NCBI GenBank assembly: GCA_025454075.1
Contig: JALOPD010000117.1
Location: 1 to 13,711, forward strand
Direction of reading: 5' to 3'
DNA: 13,711 bases
Source of the DNA: Desulfobacterales bacterium
GTDB lineage: Bacteria; Desulfobacterota; Desulfobacteria; Desulfobacterales; UBA2174_A
Shown: positions 1-5,236 of the stretch, piece after piece
How the letters are laid out: every line of letters begins with the position of its first letter
Numbering within the stretch: position 1 is the stretch's first letter
Position numbers and translations under genes: made by a program
Notes under the pieces: generated by a model
Databases searched by the model: none
Told to the model about the DNA's origin: nothing
The model's input: only the letters and a program-made list of their open reading frames with translations

Positions 1-315
1 GCCGACTACCGCGCGCAGACGGGGGACCCCATCCGGGCCGCCGCCGCCGGCGTGGTGCGCCTCGCCAAGGACCTCTTCTACTCCGGCAACGCGGTCATCG
101 TCGACCACGGGGCCGGCGTTTTCACCTCCTACTCCCACCTGAGCCGCATCGACGTGACGCCGGGGCAGGCGGTAGCGCGGGGGGCGGTCATCGGCCTGGC
201 GGGGGCGACCGGCCGGGTCACGGGGCCGCACCTGCACTGGACCGTCCGGGTCGGCGCGGCCAACGTCGACCCCGTGCGTTTCCTCGAGGCGATGCGCGGC
301 CTGGGGGGCGCGTAA
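1..315 (+). CDS. M23 family (LytM-type) metallopeptidase, 3' part only
   Basis: Frame 1 is open from the first base to a TAA at 313-315, giving the last 104 residues of a protein whose start lies outside the window. The pattern is that of peptidase M23: a DYRA segment at the very start supplies the zinc-binding Asp of the G-x-D motif (its preceding His is off the edge), followed by the G-x-P-I-R-A-A-x-x-G-x-V strand, NAVIVDHG, SYSHLS, the P-G-Q-x-V hairpin and the catalytic GPHLHW near the end, which carries the H-x-H motif. Members cut peptidoglycan peptide cross-bridges in the periplasm or outside the cell, or act as inactive activators of amidases. The visible catalytic residues suggest an active enzyme. 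Signal peptide and N-terminal domains cannot be seen. It shares the strand of the next gene but is separated from it by a promoter, so it is probably a separate unit. Confidence 0.9.
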   Translation, partial: ADYRAQTGDPIRAAAAGVVRLAKDLFYSGNAVIVDHGAGVFTSYSHLSRIDVTPGQAVARGAVIGLAGATGRVTGPHLHWTVRVGAANVDPVRFLEAMRGLGGA

Positions 316-324
316 ACGCGTTTT
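309..324 (+). terminator. Weak hairpin plus T4 at the end of the M23 gene
   Basis: CGCG (309-312) and CGCG (317-320) can pair around TAAA, which contains the stop codon, and TTTT follows at 321-324. The stem is only 4-5 base pairs, so it is at best a weak intrinsic terminator. The -35 box of the next promoter starts four bases later. Confidence 0.25.
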
Positions 325-327
325 CGC

Positions 328-356
328 TTGACAGGCATCGATCTTGGCTTTATATC
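328..356 (+). promoter_or_regulatory. Sigma70-type promoter of the HD-GYP gene
   Basis: A perfect -35 hexamer TTGACA (328-333) is separated by exactly 17 bases from TATATC (351-356), which matches four of six positions of the -10 consensus. Transcription would start near 362-364, leaving a leader of about 60 bases before the ATG at 423. The signal lies in the gap between two genes and fits the gene downstream. Confidence 0.6.
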
Positions 357-422
357 CCGCCTCTTCAAATCCTGACCGAAGCCGTAGCGTATAGACGCCG
401 CGGCCTTTTTCCGAGGACACGG

Positions 423-1121
423 ATGATCGCACAACCTGCGCTGCTGGCCTACCCGGGCGCAATCGACGGCCTCCCGCCGGCGGGCGACCCGACCGCCGTG
501 GCGCTGGCGCTGGGCGCCCAGGACCCCTACACCCAGGGCCACTGCCGGCGAGTGGCGGACTACGCCGCCCGCATAGCCGCCCGGCTCGGCCTGGGGGCCG
601 AGGAGCAGGATCTGGTCAGCACCGGCGGCCTGCTGCACGACATCGGCAAGATCGGCTTCAGCCGCAGGCTGCTCTCCAACCGCAACACCCGCCTGACGGC
701 GGGCATGCGCGCGGAAATCCGCCGCCACCCCGAGATCGGGTCCGCCCTGCTGAAGACGCTCGGCGTCGCCGGCCCGGTCGTCGACTGCGTGCGCTGCCAC
801 CACGAGCGGCCGGACGGGTCGGGATACCCCTTCGGCCTCACGGCGGCGGAGATCCCGCGGAGCGCGCAGATCATCAGCGTGGCCGACTGCTTCGACGCGC
901 TGACCACCGACCGCCCCTACCAGCGGGGCCGGGAGGTCGAGCACGCCCTGGCCATCATGAAGCGCATGGGGCCGGGCATCTTCTCCCCGACGCTGCTGGG
1001 CGCCCTCATCGATGAGGTCCGGGGCGACGGGGCAACCCGGCACGCCTCGGGCGCCGCACCGGCCGCCTCGGGCGCCGCACCGGCGGCGGTGCAGCTTTAC
1101 TGCCTGGGGATTCCAGGGTAG
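423..1121 (+). CDS. Stand-alone HD-GYP domain protein, putative c-di-GMP phosphodiesterase
   Basis: The 232-residue product is almost entirely one HD-GYP domain. Visible family motifs are the DPYTQGH segment (residues 34-40), HDIGK (72-76, the HD metal pair), RHPEIG (101-106), HHERPDGSGYP (126-136, containing the GYP signature) and ISVADCFDALTTDRPY (151-166). Proteins of this type hydrolyse cyclic di-GMP in the cytoplasm and so influence motility, biofilm and secretion. The metal ligands and GYP motif are intact, so activity is plausible. No receiver, PAS, GAF or membrane segment is present, so the input signal is unknown. The last 25 residues are an Ala/Gly/Pro-rich tail built from a duplicated 7-residue unit. 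The start is the ATG preceded by GAGGA (413-417) at good spacing. A 47-codon reading frame begins 3 bases after its stop and is probably co-transcribed. Confidence 0.9.
   Translation: MIAQPALLAYPGAIDGLPPAGDPTAVALALGAQDPYTQGHCRRVADYAARIAARLGLGAEEQDLVSTGGLLHDIGKIGFSRRLLSNRNTRLTAGMRAEIRRHPEIGSALLKTLGVAGPVVDCVRCHHERPDGSGYPFGLTAAEIPRSAQIISVADCFDALTTDRPYQRGREVEHALAIMKRMGPGIFSPTLLGALIDEVRGDGATRHASGAAPAASGAAPAAVQLYCLGIPG
1044..1085 (+). repeat. Two tandem 21-bp units in the HD-GYP gene tail
   Basis: Positions 1044-1064 and 1065-1085 are the same 21-bp unit except for the last base. Being a multiple of three, the duplication keeps the frame and encodes ASGAAPA twice. It looks like a recent in-frame duplication in a low-complexity C-terminal tail beyond the catalytic domain. 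Confidence 0.85.
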
Positions 1122-1124
1122 ACT

Positions 1125-1268
1125 ATGTTCATGGACCACACCCGCGACACGCCGACCATCCTGCCCAGCAACCCGCTGAAAAGCTGGTTCAACTCGATCT
1201 GCTCGATGGCGTTCTACGTCGCCGTCTTTAGCGGCATCGGCTACGTCATTCAACTGACGTTGTCCTAG
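1125..1268 (+). CDS. Small single-pass membrane protein (47 aa), hypothetical
   Basis: An ATG at 1125, three bases after the HD-GYP stop, opens a frame of 47 codons ending in TAG at 1266-1268. A second in-frame ATG lies at 1131. The product has a polar N-terminal half with negative and positive residues (MDHTRDTPTILPSNPLKSW) and a C-terminal hydrophobic stretch of about 20 residues (SMAFYVAVFSGIGYVIQLTL) that would form one transmembrane helix. I do not recognise the family. Support comes from the tight spacing to the upstream gene, the helix and the clean end before a non-coding stretch. There is no strong ribosome binding site, so translation may be coupled to the HD-GYP gene. It could also be a chance frame. 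Confidence 0.5.
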   Translation: MFMDHTRDTPTILPSNPLKSWFNSICSMAFYVAVFSGIGYVIQLTLS

Positions 1269-1308
1269 CGCAATCGTCAGAATAGCGTTCCGATTGCGAT
1301 TGCGATTC
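1269..1308 (+). repeat. 8-bp inverted repeat with hexamer repeats after the small ORF
   Basis: CGCAATCG (1269-1276) begins right after the stop codon and is the exact reverse complement of CGATTGCG (1291-1298), with a 14-base loop. The right arm is part of three tandem hexamers CGATTG, CGATTG, CGATTC (1291-1308), so the left arm could pair in two registers. No T-run follows, so this is not a classical terminator, but its place after the last gene of the unit suggests a role in ending or stabilising the transcript. The remainder of 1309-1435 shows nothing I can interpret. Confidence 0.4.
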
Positions 1309-1435
1309 CTTGGGGGAGCGGCATCTTGCCGCGACCCCGATCGAGGCGGGACTTCTCTCCCACAGGTTCGTGCTGCTCTGCCCAACCCGAGCATATTTCA
1401 GACAGACGCTCTATCCCATGCAGAATGGCCCCTAT

Positions 1436-1467
1436 TGTTGCGGGCCGGTTGTCATCGGCCCGCGACA
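1436..1467. terminator. Hairpin between convergent genes, possible terminator
   Basis: GCGGGCCG (1440-1447) and CGGCCCGC (1456-1463) form a perfect 8-bp stem around an 8-base loop. Outer bases extend it to 12 pairs on the + strand with one G-U, or to 8 plus 3 with one mismatch on the - strand. The loop holds the TGA stop of the minus-strand ABC ATPase gene. It lies where two converging transcription units meet. Neither side has a T-run, so function as an intrinsic terminator is uncertain. Confidence 0.35.
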
Positions 1468-2915
1468 GGGAGATCCAGCCGATACCGGATGCAGGCCGGC
1501 ATCTCGTCCGCGTGGTGGGTGACGTAGAGGACGGTCGTCAGCCCGGAGGCCGCGATCCGGTCGACGGTGGCGAGGATCCTGCGACGGTTTGAGCGGTCGA
1601 GCCCCTGGCAGGGTTCGTCCAGGATCAGGAGGCGGGGCGGCTTGATCATGGCGCGAGCGAGCAGCACCATCCGCTGCTCGCCCTGGGAGAGGTGCGGGAA
1701 GGGTGTCGCCGCCAGGTGGTCGACCCCGAGGGACTCCAGCCAGTGCCGGGCGCCGGCCGCCTGTGCCGCGGTCGTCGAGTCGTACCAGCCCGAGATCACG
1801 ACGTCGAGCGCGCTCAGCGGCTTGCGGTAGCGCACCTGGAGCTCGGGCGACACCGCTCCGATGCCGGCCCTGAGCTCCCGCAGCGCGGCATCCCGGCGCC
1901 CCCGGCCGAAGACCCGCACGTGGTTGGCGTGGGCCTGGGGGTGATCGCCGGCGATCAGGCGCAACAGCGTGGTCTTGCCCGACCCGTTCGGGCCGCACAG
2001 CGCCCAGTGCTCGAGCGGCCGGACCGTCCACGACAGGTTTGCGAAAAGCAGCCGCCCCCGGTGGGCGACCGTCACGTCGCGCAGTTCGACCAAGGGCTCG
2101 CCGGAGGACGGGGGGGCGGCGCCGGGCGGCGGCAGCGGCAGCGGCCGGGCGATCGCCCCCATCTGGGCCTTCCAGGCGTCGAGCCCGGCCTGCACCGCGG
2201 GCTCGTCCCGGCGGCCCTGGAACACCACCCGCCCGTCGCGGACCCCCATCAGGTGCGTGACCCGGGACGGAATTTCACTCAACCGGTGGGTGACGATCAC
2301 GACCGACCGCTCGGAGTCCATCAGCCCCTCGACCAGAACAGCCAGCTCGGAGCGCGATGCGGCGTCGAGCCCCTCGAAGGGCTCGTCCAGAATGAGCAGC
2401 CGCGGGGCCGCCGCCAGCGCGAGCACGATCTGGAACCGCCGCATCTCGCCCGTGGACAGCTCGCGGATGCGGCGGTCGAGAAGCGGCTCGACCCCCAGCC
2501 GCAATGGCGGGGCGGGTCTGCGACGCCCGCCGGCCGGCGGGGGCCGGAGGTAGTCCCGCACCCGCGCCCCGCCGTCCAGATCGCCGCTGAAGTGCCGCTG
2601 CTCGTCCGCCTGCTCGTCCCGCGCGAGCATCCCGCGCTGCCTCTCGAAGGACACCACCGCCGCCTGGCCGCGCAGCGTGGCGGGCGACGGCGGGTCGATG
2701 CGCCCGCGCACCACGGGCGTTTCGCCGCTCAGCGCGCGCGCCAGGGTGCTCTTGCCGGCCCCGTTCGGGCCGAGGACCGCCCAGTGCTCCCCCGCGCGGA
2801 TCTCCCAGGTGGTCTCCTCGAGGATGAACCGGTCCCGGACCCGCAGGGTTGCCGCGTGCAGGCTGACGATCGGATTTGCAGCGTGGGGGTTCAAGAAGCC
2901 TCCCGGGCTCGACAC
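1452..2915 (-). CDS. Tandem two-domain ABC ATPase, ModF-type
   Basis: The 487-residue protein contains two complete ABC nucleotide-binding domains and no membrane segment. Domain 1 has Walker A GPNGAGKST (49-57), signature LSTGE (153-157), Walker B LLILDEPFEGLD (173-184) and H-loop His210. Domain 2 has Walker A GPNGSGKTT (308-316), signature LSQGE (409-413), Walker B LLILDEPCQGLD (429-440) and H-loop His467. A Pro-rich linker (about 258-272) joins them. Length and the DEPF.GLD / DEP.QGLD pair match ModF, the soluble ATPase seen beside molybdate transport genes in some bacteria, whose role is poorly defined. No permease or binding protein is next to it, so the substrate cannot be inferred. The annotated start is GTG at 2915. 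A TTG at 2894 preceded by GGGAGG at better spacing is a serious alternative and would give 480 residues. The gene is divergent from the operon to its right. Confidence 0.82.
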   Translation of the reverse strand: MSSPGGFLNPHAANPIVSLHAATLRVRDRFILEETTWEIRAGEHWAVLGPNGAGKSTLARALSGETPVVRGRIDPPSPATLRGQAAVVSFERQRGMLARDEQADEQRHFSGDLDGGARVRDYLRPPPAGGRRRPAPPLRLGVEPLLDRRIRELSTGEMRRFQIVLALAAAPRLLILDEPFEGLDAASRSELAVLVEGLMDSERSVVIVTHRLSEIPSRVTHLMGVRDGRVVFQGRRDEPAVQAGLDAWKAQMGAIARPLPLPPPGAAPPSSGEPLVELRDVTVAHRGRLLFANLSWTVRPLEHWALCGPNGSGKTTLLRLIAGDHPQAHANHVRVFGRGRRDAALRELRAGIGAVSPELQVRYRKPLSALDVVISGWYDSTTAAQAAGARHWLESLGVDHLAATPFPHLSQGEQRMVLLARAMIKPPRLLILDEPCQGLDRSNRRRILATVDRIAASGLTTVLYVTHHADEMPACIRYRLDLPVAGR

Positions 2916-2991
2916 TTCCTTTTTCTATCATCCCCATCGCGGCGCCACAACGCCGCCGGGCAAACGCGCCGTCCCGCAGGCGAGAATTCGC

Positions 2992-3020
2992 TTGACACGC
3001 ATTTGCAAAGTTTGTATGAC
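2992..3020 (+). promoter_or_regulatory. Sigma70-type promoter of the regulator and downstream operon
   Basis: TTGACA (2992-2997, perfect -35) is followed after exactly 17 bases by TATGAC (3015-3020, four of six -10 positions). Transcription would start near 3027, about 40 bases before the regulator start. The region from 2980 to 3060 is visibly more AT-rich than its surroundings, as expected for a promoter. No equally good promoter is seen further downstream, so it may drive the whole run of genes to the window end. Confidence 0.65.
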
Positions 3021-3022
3021 AA
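3012..3022. promoter_or_regulatory. Putative FadR-type GntR operator overlapping the -10 box
   Basis: TTGT-ATG-ACAA is a perfect palindrome with a 3-base centre and fits the known FadR-subfamily operator pattern TNGTNNNACNA. It covers the -10 hexamer of the promoter just upstream of a gene encoding a FadR-type regulator, so binding would block RNA polymerase and give autorepression. It also lies about 100 bases upstream of the divergent ABC ATPase start and could affect that gene as well. Function is inferred from motif and position. Confidence 0.6.
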
Positions 3023-3067
3023 TCCAACAATCATATCATCCGAGCAAATGGGATAGAAAGGGACGTG

Positions 3068-3967
3068 GTGGCCAGGGTCGTCAAGAAAAAGCTCTCCGAC
3101 TCCGTGCTGGAGGAGATCATCAGCATGTTCGAGCGGGGCGAACTGAAGAAGGGCGACAAGCTGCCGAACCAGAACGAGCTGGCCGCCCAGCTCGGTGTCT
3201 CGCGGGCATCTCTGCGCGAATCCCTTCACACCTTAGCCATCACGGGAGTTCTCGAACAGCGGCCGGGATTCGGAACCGTGGTGCGCGGAAGGCTGCCGCA
3301 CAACTTCTCGGACTTCCTCAGCCTTCCCCTGATCTCCGACGCCAAGGAAACCATCGAGCTGGTGCAGGCCCGGCGATTCATCGAAGTCGCCAACGTCGAG
3401 CTCGCCGTCGGAAACGCCACGGAGGACGATGTGGCGGAGCTCGGGCGCCTCTACCGGGCGATGGCCGCGGCCGTTAACGCCGACGACCGGGAAACCTATG
3501 TGCAGCAGGATGCGGAGTTCCATCACCTGCTTGCCAGGGCGACGGGCAACCGGTTCATGGTCCACCTGTTTCTTACGATCCGGCGCATTATGGAGCAGTT
3601 CCTCACCGAGTCCTTCAGTGCGTTGCCCCGGATGCTGGACCAGTCGCTCCGCGACCACCGGCGCATCTACGAGGCCATCCTGCGGCGGGACCGCAACCCG
3701 CCTCTTCGAAACCCTCCGAGACGCCTGCCCGGGTGCGGCGCTCGACCAAACGGTAGAACCGTCCGCCAACCGACTGCACGAGGAACGCCCGATGCGAATC
3801 GACCAGGATCTGTGTTCATGCTGCGGAGAGTGCGTCGCCATCTGCCCGGTGAACGCCATTGGCCTCCACAAGAAAGACAAGGCGACCGGCGCCAGGGCCC
3901 ATGCCGCCATCGACCGCGACGAATGCGTGGAGTGCGCTGCCTGCTTCCGCGCCAAAATCTGCCCTGA
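3068..3967 (+). CDS. GntR family (FadR/FCD) transcriptional regulator, apparent frameshift near its 3' end
   Basis: The N-terminal winged helix (residues about 8-75) has the GntR pattern GDKLPNQNELAAQLGVSRASLRE followed by a GFGTVV wing. Residues about 95-210 match the ligand-binding FCD domain, with D148-x3-H152 and H197 (DHRRIYEAI) at positions typical of its metal/ligand site. Such regulators usually repress catabolic operons until a carboxylate-type effector binds. After residue 210 (codon at 3695-3697) this frame turns into Pro/Arg-rich nonsense and runs to 3967, overlapping the next gene by 176 bases. Removing one C from the CCC at 3697-3699 gives RRDRNRLFETLRDAC, which keeps the FCD helix register, and then reads without a stop straight into the iron-sulfur protein. 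So the gene is frameshifted by mutation or error, or belongs to a fusion. GTG 3068 is preferred over GTG 3065 for its spacing from AAAGGGA. Confidence 0.8.
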   Translation: MARVVKKKLSDSVLEEIISMFERGELKKGDKLPNQNELAAQLGVSRASLRESLHTLAITGVLEQRPGFGTVVRGRLPHNFSDFLSLPLISDAKETIELVQARRFIEVANVELAVGNATEDDVAELGRLYRAMAAAVNADDRETYVQQDAEFHHLLARATGNRFMVHLFLTIRRIMEQFLTESFSALPRMLDQSLRDHRRIYEAILRRDRNPPLRNPPRRLPGCGARPNGRTVRQPTARGTPDANRPGSVFMLRRVRRHLPGERHWPPQERQGDRRQGPCRHRPRRMRGVRCLLPRQNLP

Positions 3968-4532
3968 AAACGCCATCCAGTTGGAAATTCTGGAGTGGCC
4001 GCGCATCCTCCGCAAGGCCTTCTCCGACCCGGTCTACACCCACAAGGGCACCGACATCCCCGGCCGGGGAACCGAGGAAATGAAAACCAACGATGTCACC
4101 GGCCGTTTCAAGGACGGGTTCATCGGCATCGGCCTTGAGTTCGGCCGGCCGGGCATCGGCACGCGGTTCCGCGAGGCCGAGAAGGCCATCAAGAAGCTTG
4201 TCCCGCTCGGCATACACCTCGAGCCGAACAATCCGTTGACCCAGCTTATCGCCAATCCCCGGACCGGAGAGCTCAATCCGGAAATCCTGGATGAGAAGGT
4301 ACTCTCCACCATCGTCGAGGCCATCATTCCGCTGGAGCAGTTACAACAGGTCATCGCAGTCGTGCGGGAGATCGCAGCCGAAACGGACACGGTCTTCAGC
4401 TTCGACGTCATCGGCAAGGTGGCGCCCGACGGCTCGATCCCGGCCGCGGAGGCAATGCGCCAGGCCGGGATCACACCGTCCTTCAACGGCAAGGTCAACG
4501 TCGGTCTGGGCCGACCCGCGTTCCCGTTCTGA
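3792..4532 (+). CDS. Ferredoxin-like protein with two 4Fe-4S motifs and an unrecognised C-terminal domain
   Basis: The 246-residue product starts with a bacterial-ferredoxin-like module. The first site is C8-x2-C11-x2-C14-x3-C18-P. The second is C45-x2-C48-x2-C51-x5-C57-P, two residues longer than usual in its last gap. Residues about 105-246 form a mixed alpha/beta region (FIGIGLEFGRPGIGTRF, VFSFDVIGKVAPDGS, FNGKVNVGLGRPAF) that I do not recognise. The protein is cytoplasmic by appearance and probably carries electrons or has a structural cluster role. In this operon, with an aldehyde:ferredoxin oxidoreductase encoded 7.5 kb downstream, a redox-partner role is a reasonable guess only. The ATG at 3792 has GAGGAA (3780-3785) at good spacing, which favours independent translation. 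However, the same frame is open upstream into the regulator's FCD domain, so an original fusion is possible. The next gene follows after 16 bases. Confidence 0.85.
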   Translation: MRIDQDLCSCCGECVAICPVNAIGLHKKDKATGARAHAAIDRDECVECAACFRAKICPENAIQLEILEWPRILRKAFSDPVYTHKGTDIPGRGTEEMKTNDVTGRFKDGFIGIGLEFGRPGIGTRFREAEKAIKKLVPLGIHLEPNNPLTQLIANPRTGELNPEILDEKVLSTIVEAIIPLEQLQQVIAVVREIAAETDTVFSFDVIGKVAPDGSIPAAEAMRQAGITPSFNGKVNVGLGRPAFPF

Positions 4533-4548
4533 CCCCATAGGAGGCTCC

Positions 4549-5166
4549 ATGTCGCACACGCTGCACCGCTGCGGACGGCACGACGACCTAAAGAAGGACT
4601 TCGTCGTCTTCTGCATGTCGGCCAAGACCGTAAACGCACAGGGCTCCGGCCCGAAGATGAGAAGGTTCTTCGACATCCTGAAGAAATACCCCTCGGTCAA
4701 TTTCGGCGACGTCAAGACCGGCAGCCGCTTCAACAGCGACTGGCAAACCATTCACGACGGCTACAAGGATCAGTCGGTGGCCCACTACGTGTTCTCCGAT
4801 CCCGCGGTCGTAGGCCGAATCCTGAAGGAGCTCAAAGAGGCCGATCTCGGCGTTTCCGTGATCGTGAGCGGCGTCTTCGAAACCGTTGACGGCCTCTGCC
4901 GGGAGGCCGGGCTGAAGATGCACACCGTGGAGTATTCGGGGGGGGTCATGGGCCGCACGGAGCGGTTGCCCGAAGGCCCGGTGCTGGCCATCACCACCAT
5001 GTGCGGCCACGGGCTGGTGTCCGCCAACCTCGTGAAAAAGATGGCGACCCAGGTCAAAAAGGGCAAAAAGAGCCTCCCGGAAGCGGCGGCCGAGCTCGCC
5101 AAGCCCTGCATGTGCGGGGTCTTCAACGCCGAGAGGGCCGAACGGCTGCTCACGGAACTGAACTGA
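4549..5166 (+). CDS. Conserved-looking Cys-containing protein of unknown function (205 aa)
   Basis: I do not recognise this family. The 205-residue soluble protein shows an alpha/beta pattern with cysteines at 8, 22, 117, 152, 187 and 189. The segments FCMSAKTVNAQGSG (21-34), ITTMCGHGLVSANLV (148-162) and PCMCGVFNAERAERLL (186-201) look like functional motifs. C152 with H154, together with C187-x-C189, could bind a metal or iron-sulfur cluster, or form a thiol active site. There is no signal peptide or membrane helix. The ATG at 4549 has a strong AGGAGG (4539-4544) four bases upstream, and the gene lies 16 bases after the iron-sulfur protein and 70 before the aldehyde dehydrogenase, so it is very likely co-expressed with them. 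The tight link to the iron-sulfur gene suggests that the two products work together. High third-position GC and good spacing support a real gene. Confidence 0.8.
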   Translation: MSHTLHRCGRHDDLKKDFVVFCMSAKTVNAQGSGPKMRRFFDILKKYPSVNFGDVKTGSRFNSDWQTIHDGYKDQSVAHYVFSDPAVVGRILKELKEADLGVSVIVSGVFETVDGLCREAGLKMHTVEYSGGVMGRTERLPEGPVLAITTMCGHGLVSANLVKKMATQVKKGKKSLPEAAAELAKPCMCGVFNAERAERLLTELN

Positions 5167-5236
5167 ACGATTCTAAGGTGCCGGCGCACGCGGCATCGCG
5201 ACTCCCATTTCATCTTTGACGGAAGGAGGCAGCGGC

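Noticed and set aside
1291..1308. Three CGATT[G/C] hexamers as a possible CRISPR or iteron array
   Set aside because: Only three 6-bp units without spacers; far too short for CRISPR or an origin. Kept only as part of a hairpin.
129..1394. Long open frame on the - strand (421 codons) across the M23 and HD-GYP genes
   Set aside because: It is antisense to two clear protein families, is rich in Arg/Gly/His/Val low-complexity sequence, and has no recognisable motif; it is a by-product of high GC content.
1294..1592. Three overlapping short + strand frames (70-88 codons)
   Set aside because: No ribosome site, no hydrophobic or domain pattern, and they run into the antisense of the ATPase gene; treated as chance frames in a mostly non-coding gap.
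1692..3056. 454-codon + strand frame over the ABC ATPase gene
   Set aside because: Shadow of the minus-strand two-domain ATPase, whose Walker and signature motifs are complete.
3049..3057. ATG at 3049 as regulator start
   Set aside because: It is followed by GGA and then TAG, so it cannot start the regulator.
3022..3060. Minus-strand promoter for the ATPase gene (TATGAT at 3030-3035 on the - strand)
   Set aside because: The -10-like box is good, but no acceptable -35 lies 16-18 bases upstream, so I do not call it.
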